From Bacteroidetes bacterium UBA955 (lineage in GTDB: Bacteria; Bacteroidota; Bacteroidia; NS11-12g; UBA955), in assembly GCA_002293105.1 (NCBI GenBank), contig DBCP01000150.1, positions 2,781 through 8,101 on the forward strand: 5,321 nucleotides of DNA, in the 5' to 3' direction. This document shows, one piece after another, positions 1 through 5,164 of the stretch (position 1 is the first letter of the stretch; the number at the start of each line of letters is the position of its first letter). The position numbers and the translations under genes were made by a program. The notes beneath the pieces were generated by a model. That model had not been told where the DNA came from, made no database searches, and saw only the letters and a list, made by a program, of their open reading frames with translations.

Positions 1-4
1 ACTT

Positions 5-12
5 TAACTTTG
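5..12 (+). promoter_or_regulatory. Putative Bacteroidota -7 promoter element (TAACTTTG) for the HMG-CoA synthase gene
   Basis: TAACTTTG matches the TAnnTTTG -7 consensus of Bacteroidota housekeeping promoters and ends 18 bp before the ATG at 31. The matching -33 TTG would lie upstream of the window, so only half of the promoter can be seen. The sequence between it and the start codon is A/T-rich and has no Shine-Dalgarno motif. That is normal for this phylum. Confidence 0.55.
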
Positions 13-30
13 TTTATTCAACTGTAAAAC

Positions 31-1464
31 ATGAAAAACATCGGAATCGACGCGATCGCTTACAGTGTGCCCGTGCACCAGTTGCCCATTTCGGCATTGG
101 CAGAGGCCAGGGGTATCGCATATGGTAAGCTCAATGTGGGCTTGGGATTGGAAGCCATGGCGGTGTGCGCCCCCGAAGAGACGGTGGATCGATTAGCGGC
201 GGATGCCGTAGTGAAGTTAATTCAACAAAACAACCTCGATCCAACCGCTGTAGGCAAGATTTATTTGGGTACAGAATCGGCAATAGACGGTGCTAAGCCC
301 ACCATCACTTATGCGTTGGACCACATAGAGAGGTCTTTGGGTGTTGAGGGCGACAATGTGTTTCAACATACCGATGTGGTGGACATGACGTTTGCATGTA
401 TCGCGGCATTTGATGCAATGTTGTTGTGTGCTGACTGGATTCGCAGTGCCCCGGGAACGGGTAGAATGGCGATTGTTGTTGGGGCGGATATCGCGAAATA
501 TGATTTGTGTTCGAGTGGTGAATATACCCAAGGAGCAGGTGCTGTGGCAGTGTTGTTGAGAGAGGATCCGCGCATCCTGGTGTTGGGAGAAACGGTGGGT
601 ATTGGGATGAAGAGCGAATTGGATTTTTATAAGCCGTTGCGGGTTTTTGATAAGCTTCAGGCGTTGAAAGACGCTGCATCGCTGTTGGGAGTTGCTGTGA
701 GTGAGGATGAATTGCAAGCCAAAATTGCCGAGGCCGAGGCACATCGCGCATCAAACATCGCCCAGAATCCAACACAACTGAATGTGGATGCGGATCAAAC
801 ACTGTGGTCGATACCCGGAAAATCGTTGAAAGTGAATCGCACCGAGCCAGTTTTTGATGGTTATTTTTCGAATGAATGCTACAGAGCGCGTTTAGAAGAG
901 GCCATAGCGCATTACGCGCAGCAAGTGGATGGTTGGCGGGTGAGCGACTGGCAAACCTGGATTTTTCATCAACCCTATGCGTTTCAAGGTCGTAGGATGT
1001 CGGTCCGATTTTGGATGGATGCCGTTCTACGTCCGCTCATGGAATCAGGCCAAGAAATTGATTTTGCTTCGATGGGTCTTCAGGCCATAGAGGGCAAAGA
1101 GTGGTCAGTGATTTGGGGCGATGCCGATTTGGAGAAAATCGTTGCCAAATGTGTTGCTTACAGGGATTTTGTGGCTATGACGATTGCACCTGGCGAGCGC
1201 GCTTCTGCGTTGTTGGGCAACTTGTATACGGGGTCTGTATTGATGAGTTTGTGTTCGGTGTTGGCTGATGCCCATGAACGGGGTTTGAATTTGGCCGGAC
1301 AGCGGGCGGGATTTTTTGCCTATGGATCGGGCAGTAAAGGCAAGGTGTTAGAGGGCAGGTTCGTCAGTGGCTGCGAAAAGAGTGTTGCCGCGGTAGCCCT
1401 TTTTGGGGACCTGGCATCGCGAAAGGTGATTGACTTCGAGACCTATGTGCGTTGGCACGCTTAG
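31..1464 (+). CDS. mvaS: HMG-CoA synthase family protein (hydroxymethylglutaryl-CoA synthase)
   Basis: A 477-residue cytosolic thiolase-fold enzyme predicted to condense acetyl-CoA with acetoacetyl-CoA to HMG-CoA in the mevalonate pathway. The catalytic triad of the family can be placed: Glu82 in YLGTES, nucleophile Cys123 in TFACIAAF, and His313 in WIFHQPY. C-terminal family segments are also present: GNLYTGSVLMSL (396-407) and YGSGSKGKVLEG (431-442). It is longer than the short bacterial MvaS enzymes of about 390 residues. Much of the excess lies between DFYKP (198-202) and EPVFDGYFSN (272-281), which are close together in typical members. The first in-frame ATG follows a promoter-like TAACTTTG, which supports this start. 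The gene is the only mevalonate gene in view and converges on the dmpH-like gene. A related acyl-condensing synthase with another substrate is possible, but the conserved triad favours HMG-CoA synthase. Confidence 0.87.
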   Translation: MKNIGIDAIAYSVPVHQLPISALAEARGIAYGKLNVGLGLEAMAVCAPEETVDRLAADAVVKLIQQNNLDPTAVGKIYLGTESAIDGAKPTITYALDHIERSLGVEGDNVFQHTDVVDMTFACIAAFDAMLLCADWIRSAPGTGRMAIVVGADIAKYDLCSSGEYTQGAGAVAVLLREDPRILVLGETVGIGMKSELDFYKPLRVFDKLQALKDAASLLGVAVSEDELQAKIAEAEAHRASNIAQNPTQLNVDADQTLWSIPGKSLKVNRTEPVFDGYFSNECYRARLEEAIAHYAQQVDGWRVSDWQTWIFHQPYAFQGRRMSVRFWMDAVLRPLMESGQEIDFASMGLQAIEGKEWSVIWGDADLEKIVAKCVAYRDFVAMTIAPGERASALLGNLYTGSVLMSLCSVLADAHERGLNLAGQRAGFFAYGSGSKGKVLEGRFVSGCEKSVAAVALFGDLASRKVIDFETYVRWHA

Positions 1465-1497
1465 GGGTGTGTAATTTTTGAGATTGCCGCGATGGGT

Positions 1498-2262
1498 TTA
1501 TCGGAATGACACGGTAGCCTCGCCCAGGGTTTCAACGGTGGCTGCGGCCGTTTGGTTGGCTTGGATAAATTCGGCGTTGGTGGCAGCACCGGCCATGATG
1601 TACATGCCTTTTTTGATGGGTTCTCCGTATTTGGCTGCCAAACGGGTGGCGGCTGCGAGACTCTTCCAAGGGTTGTTCATGATGTCATTGGAGGAACCTT
1701 CAGCAACGGTATTTTGGTCGATGTTTAACGCCATGTGTAAGTTATTGAGGTCCTTGGTCACGGGCATCCAATCACCCACCACAAATCCGATCGATGAACA
1801 GTTGTCGGCCACTACATCTTCGAGGGAGAATTTGAAATTTTGGTAGCGAGAATCAATGATTTCGATGGCGGTTGCCACAGCGTCTACGTATTCGATGACT
1901 TCAGTTTCGTTGAGTTCTCCGGGGATGTCTTGGGCGATGCGGAAACATATTTCTGGTTCCACTCGGGGGTGGATATACTGGCTTCGGGAAGTGGTGTTGT
2001 TGTTGGGGATGAGCATGGCTGAGGTAAGTCGGCCCCAGATAAGATCATGCACACCCATTTGTTGCATTTTCGCTTCGGAGGTGAAACCCATTTTTAATCC
2101 GATCAAGGTTTCGCCTTCTTTGAGTCGCAGGTTGATGAGTTCTTTTTGTACTTCATAGGCTTGATCCAAGGTGATGCTGTGTTCCAAACTAATTTGTGTG
2201 ATGGGCTTGGCTTGGTGGGCTGCTTGATGAAGCGATTGGGCGATTGCTGCGATGTTAACCAT
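1498..2262 (-). CDS. dmpH: 4-oxalocrotonate decarboxylase (2-oxo-3-hexenedioate decarboxylase)
   Basis: A 254-residue member of the hydratase/decarboxylase (MhpD/FAH-like) superfamily. It is predicted to decarboxylate 2-oxo-3-hexenedioate to 2-hydroxypenta-2,4-dienoate in a Mg2+-dependent reaction. Features that favour decarboxylase over hydratase are GLKMGFTSEAKMQQMGVHDL (55-74) followed by IWGRLTSAML (75-84), and EIIDSRYQNFKFSLEDV (134-150). Likely metal ligands are Glu102 and Glu104 in HPRVEPEI and Glu134 in IEIIDSRY; Lys57 is the conserved lysine of GLKMG. The length is normal for DmpH/XylI/NahK. The start codon lies 42 bp from the divergent hydratase gene, with a TAACTTTG element 5 bp upstream and no SD. 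In Pseudomonas the decarboxylase works in a complex with the hydratase, so divergent rather than co-directional coding of the partners is unusual. Assignment is by remembered family motifs; substrate detail is inferred. Confidence 0.9.
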   Translation of the reverse strand: MVNIAAIAQSLHQAAHQAKPITQISLEHSITLDQAYEVQKELINLRLKEGETLIGLKMGFTSEAKMQQMGVHDLIWGRLTSAMLIPNNNTTSRSQYIHPRVEPEICFRIAQDIPGELNETEVIEYVDAVATAIEIIDSRYQNFKFSLEDVVADNCSSIGFVVGDWMPVTKDLNNLHMALNIDQNTVAEGSSNDIMNNPWKSLAAATRLAAKYGEPIKKGMYIMAGAATNAEFIQANQTAAATVETLGEATVSFR

Positions 2263-2267
2263 GGTTG

Positions 2268-2275
2268 CAAAGTTA
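2268..2275 (-). promoter_or_regulatory. Putative -7 element (TAACTTTG, minus strand) for the decarboxylase gene
   Basis: Read on the minus strand, TAACTTTG fits TAnnTTTG exactly and repeats the TTAACTTTG seen before the HMG-CoA synthase gene. It ends only 5 bp before the start codon, so transcription would begin at or almost at the ATG (leaderless or nearly so). No clear -33 TTG lies at the usual 19-23 bp upstream, which lowers confidence. Confidence 0.4.
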
Positions 2276-2292
2276 AGATGAAATTGTTGTGT

Positions 2293-2300
2293 TACCTTTG
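2293..2300 (+). promoter_or_regulatory. Putative -7 element (TACCTTTG) for the hydratase-dehydrogenase-aldolase unit
   Basis: TACCTTTG fits TAnnTTTG and ends 4 bp before the ATG at 2305. The nearest usable -33 TTG (2265-2267) is 25 bp away, slightly beyond the usual spacing. If functional, the transcript would be leaderless or nearly so. This is the only promoter candidate I see for the three-gene unit. Confidence 0.35.
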
Positions 2301-2304
2301 GGGC

Positions 2305-3087
2305 ATGATTTCACAAGACGTGATTGAAGCAGCCGCGCAGCGGCTGCGGGAGGCGCAAGCGCAAGGAGAGCCCTGCGCACCCGTTCGGGAATTGATTGGG
2401 GAGGCAAACATTGAAGCCGCTTATGCTGTGCAAAAAGTGAACAACGATTTGCGCGTGGCGCAAGGGGCTGTGGTGGTTGGACAGAAGATCGGACTTACAT
2501 CCCTTGCAGTGCAGAAGCAGTTGGGCGTAGATCAACCTGATTTCGGGTTGCTTTTTGCTGATACCGCCGTTGCCAATGGTGGCAGCTTGCCTGCGTCAGC
2601 GGTTCTACAACCCAAAGCCGAAGCCGAAATCGCCTTTGTGATGAAATCGGATCTCAATGTGAACATCACGGAAGAAGCCGTCATTGCGGCCATTGATTAT
2701 GCTGTGGGCGCGATAGAAATTGTGGGTTCCCGAGTACTAAATTGGGATATCCGTATCACGGATACAATAGCAGATAATGCCAGTGGCAGTCATTTCGTGT
2801 TGGGCGATGTGAGAAAATTGGTTTCGGAAGTGGATTTTACCGCGGTGAAAATGCAATTACACAAAAACGGCGCGTTGGTCTCTGAAGGTGTGGGTGCCGC
2901 TTGCTTGGGGAGTCCCATCAAAGCCCTTACATGGTTGGCACAGACGTTTGCTGAATTGGGTACGCCACTGAAAGCAGGCGATATCGTGTTGAGTGGCGCT
3001 TTGGGTCCGATGTGCGCCGGCGAAGCCGGCGACACTTTTGTGGCCAAAATTGAATCCTTCGGTGAAATTTCCTTTTCGTTTTGTTAA
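2305..3087 (+). CDS. dmpE: 2-oxopent-4-enoate hydratase (2-hydroxypenta-2,4-dienoate hydratase)
   Basis: A 260-residue enzyme predicted to add water to 2-hydroxypenta-2,4-dienoate, giving 4-hydroxy-2-oxovalerate. It is MhpD-like throughout: APVRELIG (25-32), VGQKIGLTS (58-66), QKQLGVDQPDFGLLFAD (70-86), LQPKAEAEIAF (101-111), EIVGSR (138-143), DTIADNASGS (153-162) and GDIVLSGALGPM (225-236). Predicted metal ligands are Glu106, Glu108 and Glu138. The QLGVDQPDFG segment separates it from the paralogous decarboxylase next door. The reading frame is open upstream to 2146, but that stretch overlaps the minus-strand gene. The MISQDVIEAA start aligns with the usual MhpD N-terminus, so ATG 2305 is preferred over ATG 2278, which would add nine residues. 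It is first of three co-directional genes, 15 bp before the dehydrogenase. Two GC-rich hairpins lie inside its coding sequence. Confidence 0.92.
   Translation: MISQDVIEAAAQRLREAQAQGEPCAPVRELIGEANIEAAYAVQKVNNDLRVAQGAVVVGQKIGLTSLAVQKQLGVDQPDFGLLFADTAVANGGSLPASAVLQPKAEAEIAFVMKSDLNVNITEEAVIAAIDYAVGAIEIVGSRVLNWDIRITDTIADNASGSHFVLGDVRKLVSEVDFTAVKMQLHKNGALVSEGVGAACLGSPIKALTWLAQTFAELGTPLKAGDIVLSGALGPMCAGEAGDTFVAKIESFGEISFSFC
2329..2347 (+). other. GC-rich hairpin near the start of the hydratase coding sequence
   Basis: GCAGCCGC (2329-2336) and GCGGCTGC (2340-2347) form a perfect 8-bp stem with a 3-nt GCA loop, covering codons 9-15 of the gene. No T tract follows, so it does not look like a terminator. 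The inverted repeat is visible directly; any effect on initiation or mRNA stability is inference. Confidence 0.5.
3012..3035 (+). other. Terminator-like intragenic hairpin followed by TTTT near the 3' end of the hydratase gene
   Basis: GTGCGCCGGC (3012-3021) pairs with GCCGGCG-CAC (3025-3035, one bulged A at 3032) around a GAA loop: a 10-bp, very GC-rich stem followed by TTTT at 3036-3039. It resembles an intrinsic terminator but lies about 50 bp before the stop codon and upstream of two more operon genes. It encodes MCAGEAGD, and the repeat comes partly from Ala-Gly being coded GCC GGC twice. Partial termination is possible, as is coincidence of codon choice. Confidence 0.4.
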
Positions 3088-3102
3088 ATCGCTCAAAAAT
3101 CT

Positions 3103-4050
3103 ATGACTCAAGAAACTGCCAAAATCAAAGTGGCGATTATCGGATCGGGAAACATTGGTACCGACCTAATGATCAAAGTGATGCGTACCGCCAAGCACCT
3201 GGAAATGGGTGTTTTTGTGGGTATTGATCCCAACAGTGATGGACTGGCTCGCGCAGAACGCATGGGCATAGCAACCACCCATGAGGGCATCGACGGGTTG
3301 TTGAATCACCCTCTCTGGCCTGAAATTGGATATGTGTTTGATGCCACGTCAGCCAAAGCCCATGTATACAATTACGATAAAATTAAGGCCTTTGCCGGCA
3401 AGCGTGTGATTGACTTAACGCCAGCCGCTATCGGGCCGTTTTTGGTGCCTCCCGTGAATTTTGATACATTACAAGATGTGCCCAATGTGAATATGGTAAC
3501 TTGTGGCGGACAGGCAACGATTCCTATGGTTGCGGCGGTGAATCGCGTGGCCAAAGTGCATTACGGAGAAATTGTGGCGAGCATCGCATCGAAAAGTGCC
3601 GGTCCGGGTACCCGCGCCAACATCGATGAGTTTACCGAAACCACAGCCCATGCCATCGAACAGGTTGGGGGCGCAACCAAAGGCAAGGCCATCATCATCC
3701 TCAATCCTGCCGAACCACCGTTGGTCATGCGCGATACAGTCTTTACCCTGAGCGATTTGGCCGATACCGAAGCCATCAAAGAAAGTATCCATCAAATGGT
3801 GGCTGAGGTGCAACAATATGTGCCAGGCTATCGCCTTCACCAAGAAGTTCAGTTCGAGGTTATTGCACCAGAAAATGCCGTATTTATTGAAGGTTTGGGC
3901 AAAGTGAGTGGCTTAAAAACCACGGTGATGCTACAAGTGCGTGGGGCGGGACATTATCTACCCGAATACGCTGGAAATTTAGACATTATGACCAGTGCTG
4001 CCCTGGCAACCGCCGAGCGCATGGCAAGTAAACAAGGAGGCAACGCATGA
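3103..4050 (+). CDS. dmpF: Acetaldehyde dehydrogenase (acetylating), CoA-dependent
   Basis: A 315-residue enzyme that oxidises acetaldehyde with NAD+ and CoA to acetyl-CoA. The N-terminal Rossmann fold shows GSGNIG (14-19) and [18 protein letters not shown] (39-56). The catalytic thiol is Cys134 in [12 protein letters not shown] (130-141). Also conserved are [20 protein letters not shown] (156-175), [12 protein letters not shown] (201-212) and [13 protein letters not shown] (285-297). The length is typical of DmpF/MhpF/BphJ. Family members work in a complex with the aldolase encoded next, receiving volatile acetaldehyde through a channel, which fits the 4-bp overlap of the two genes here. It starts 15 bp after the hydratase stop, with an A-rich leader and no SD. 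The second ATG choice is clear because [14 protein letters not shown] leads directly into the Rossmann strand. I see no missing key residue. Confidence 0.95.
   Translation: MTQETAKIKVAIIGSGNIGTDLMIKVMRTAKHLEMGVFVGIDPNSDGLARAERMGIATTHEGIDGLLNHPLWPEIGYVFDATSAKAHVYNYDKIKAFAGKRVIDLTPAAIGPFLVPPVNFDTLQDVPNVNMVTCGGQATIPMVAAVNRVAKVHYGEIVASIASKSAGPGTRANIDEFTETTAHAIEQVGGATKGKAIIILNPAEPPLVMRDTVFTLSDLADTEAIKESIHQMVAEVQQYVPGYRLHQEVQFEVIAPENAVFIEGLGKVSGLKTTVMLQVRGAGHYLPEYAGNLDIMTSAALATAERMASKQGGNA
4034..4040 (+). promoter_or_regulatory. Strong Shine-Dalgarno site (AAGGAGG) for the aldolase gene
   Basis: AAGGAGG lies 6 bp before ATG 4047, inside the last codons of the dehydrogenase gene, whose stop overlaps the start as ATGA. 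It is the only textbook SD seen before any gene here. The other starts have A/T-rich leaders. It supports translational coupling of the two channel partners. Confidence 0.7.
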
Positions 4051-5057
4051 AAAAAGTATACATTCAAGACGTGACATTGCGCGATGGTCAGCATGCCATC
4101 AAGCACCAGTATAGCAAAGAAAAGATGACGGAAATCGCCCTGGCCTTGGATGCGGCCAAGGTAGATGCCATCGAAATTGCCCATGGAGACGGATTGGCCG
4201 GCGCGAGTTTTAACTACGGGTTTGGTGCACACACCGATTGGGAATGGCTAGAGGGCATCGCTGGGAAATTGCAGCATGCTAGGTTGACCACGTTGTTGCT
4301 GCCAGGCATTGGAACCATCGATGACCTCAAGCGGGCGCGGGCTTTGGGTGTGGAAAGTGTGAGGATTGCCACGCATTGTACCGAGGCAGATATCGCGGCA
4401 CAGCATATTGAAGCGGCGAAAAAGTTGGGCATGGATGTGGGTGGATTTTTGATGATGGCACACATGAATGAGCCCAAAAAACTGGCCGAGCAAGCCCAAT
4501 TGATGGAGAGTTACGGTGCGGATTGTGTGTATGTAACCGACAGTGCCGGTGCATTGTTGATGAATGACGTGGCCGATCGCATGAAAGCGTTTAAAGATGT
4601 GTTGAAGCCGGAAACGGAAATAGGGATTCACTGTCACCACAACCTCAGTTTGGGTGTGGCCAATACCATTGTGGCTTTGGAACATGGCGCGACCCGTTTG
4701 GATGCCTCTTTGGCGGGCATGGGTGCGGGCGCGGGAAATGCACCTTTGGAAGTGCTTATCGCTGTATTGAACAGGATGGGCGTTCCACACAATAGCGATT
4801 TGTATGCGCTGATGGATGCCGCCGATGATTTGATCCGTCCGTTGCAAGTGCGACCGGTGCGGGTAGACCGCGAAACCTTGAGTTTGGGCTATGCGGGTGT
4901 ATACTCTAGTTTTTTGTTGCATGCTGAAAGGGCTTCAGAGCGATACGGAATCGATACTCGGAGTATTTTGGAGGAATTGGGTCGCAGAAAAATGGTGGGC
5001 GGACAGGAGGATATGATTGTGGACGTGGCCTTGGATATGAAGAAAACCGGGCAATAA
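4047..5057 (+). CDS. dmpG: 4-hydroxy-2-oxovalerate aldolase
   Basis: A 336-residue class II (metal-dependent) pyruvate aldolase that cleaves 4-hydroxy-2-oxovalerate into pyruvate and acetaldehyde. The N-terminal TIM barrel of the HMG-CoA lyase-like family begins [15 protein letters not shown] (7-21), with metal ligand Asp13, Arg12 and probable catalytic His16. Two further metal ligands are His195 and His197 in GIHCHHN (193-199). The glycine-rich [14 protein letters not shown] segment (222-235) is the usual family signature, followed by the C-terminal DmpG communication domain with [14 protein letters not shown] (281-294). The length is close to the roughly 340 residues of DmpG/BphI/MhpE. It overlaps the dehydrogenase stop by 4 bp, consistent with a coupled, channelling enzyme pair. 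It is the last gene of the three-gene unit. The product acetaldehyde goes to the upstream-encoded dehydrogenase. Confidence 0.95.
   Translation: MKKVYIQDVTLRDGQHAIKHQYSKEKMTEIALALDAAKVDAIEIAHGDGLAGASFNYGFGAHTDWEWLEGIAGKLQHARLTTLLLPGIGTIDDLKRARALGVESVRIATHCTEADIAAQHIEAAKKLGMDVGGFLMMAHMNEPKKLAEQAQLMESYGADCVYVTDSAGALLMNDVADRMKAFKDVLKPETEIGIHCHHNLSLGVANTIVALEHGATRLDASLAGMGAGAGNAPLEVLIAVLNRMGVPHNSDLYALMDAADDLIRPLQVRPVRVDRETLSLGYAGVYSSFLLHAERASERYGIDTRSILEELGRRKMVGGQEDMIVDVALDMKKTGQ
4715..4735 (+). other. Canonical four-tract G-quadruplex motif inside the aldolase gene
   Basis: Four GGG runs at 4715-4717, 4721-4723, 4727-4729 and 4733-4735 are separated by exactly three bases each (CAT, TGC, CGC), a perfect G3N3 quadruplex pattern on the coding (mRNA) strand. 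It encodes the conserved glycine-rich loop (residues 223-230), so it may be a by-product of protein conservation plus GCG/GGC/GGG-rich codon phasing. Confidence 0.5.
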
Positions 5058-5119
5058 CGACGAACAGTTCCTTATACCCGATGGATTTCAGTCATAGGTC
5101 TTATACTGTGGAATAGTTT

Positions 5120-5153
5120 TTGATATCTCGGGGTCGAAAGAACATTAAATTTG
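5120..5153 (+). promoter_or_regulatory. Putative Bacteroidota promoter for the putative lipoprotein gene
   Basis: TTG at 5120-5122 (within TTTTTG) and TAAATTTG at 5146-5153 are separated by 23 bp. This fits the -33/-7 pattern TTG-N(about 19-23)-TAnnTTTG of the phylum. A run of nine A residues (5155-5163) follows directly and leads into the ATG at 5165, the usual SD-free A-rich leader. This is the most complete promoter in the window and marks a new transcription unit after the aldolase. Confidence 0.65.
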
Positions 5154-5164
5154 CAAAAAAAAAT

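Larger units (their letters stand above)
2268..2300. repeat. Imperfect inverted repeat spanning the divergent intergenic region
   Basis: CAAAGTTAA at 2268-2276 and TTACCTTTG at 2292-2300 are inverted copies matching at 8 of 9 positions, separated by 15 bp. Each arm is also the TAnnTTTG-like -7 element of the gene it faces, so the symmetry may simply be two back-to-back promoters. It could also be an operator for a regulator controlling both directions. No regulator gene lies in the window. Confidence 0.45.

Noticed and set aside
52..59. GCGATCGC octamer (identical to the cyanobacterial HIP1 repeat)
   Set aside because: I noticed it only this once and it lies within codons of a Bacteroidota-type gene, so it carries no lineage signal.
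217..744. Minus-strand open frames opposite the HMG-CoA synthase
   Set aside because: Overlapping antisense frames with low-complexity His/Ser/Gln/Pro content and no family motifs; the plus strand carries the conserved enzyme.
1465..1497. Possible bidirectional terminator between the convergent HMG-CoA synthase and decarboxylase genes
   Set aside because: The 33-bp gap contains only a TTTTT stretch and no convincing stem; the nearby GTGC/GCAC pairing is 4 bp and lies inside the coding sequence.
1478..1846. Plus-strand open frame of 122 codons inside the decarboxylase gene
   Set aside because: It is antisense to a well-conserved enzyme gene, has no recognisable motif and lacks its own promoter or leader.
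2146..2304. N-terminal extension of the hydratase reading frame
   Set aside because: It overlaps the decarboxylase gene on the other strand, and the extra residues have no counterpart in MhpD-type proteins, whose N-terminus matches the ATG at 2305.
3605..3614. CGGGTACCCG 10-bp palindrome in the dehydrogenase gene
   Set aside because: It encodes part of the conserved GPGTRAN motif and is not near any start or regulatory region.
4248..4922. Long minus-strand open frame (224 codons) opposite the aldolase
   Set aside because: The His/Gln/Arg-rich composition without domains is typical of an antisense shadow of a conserved coding gene.
5064..5109. Weak repeats after the aldolase gene (CTTATAC twice; ACAGT/ACTGT arms)
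   Set aside because: The direct repeat is 7 bp and the inverted arms are 5 bp with a 36-nt loop, too weak for a terminator or operator call.
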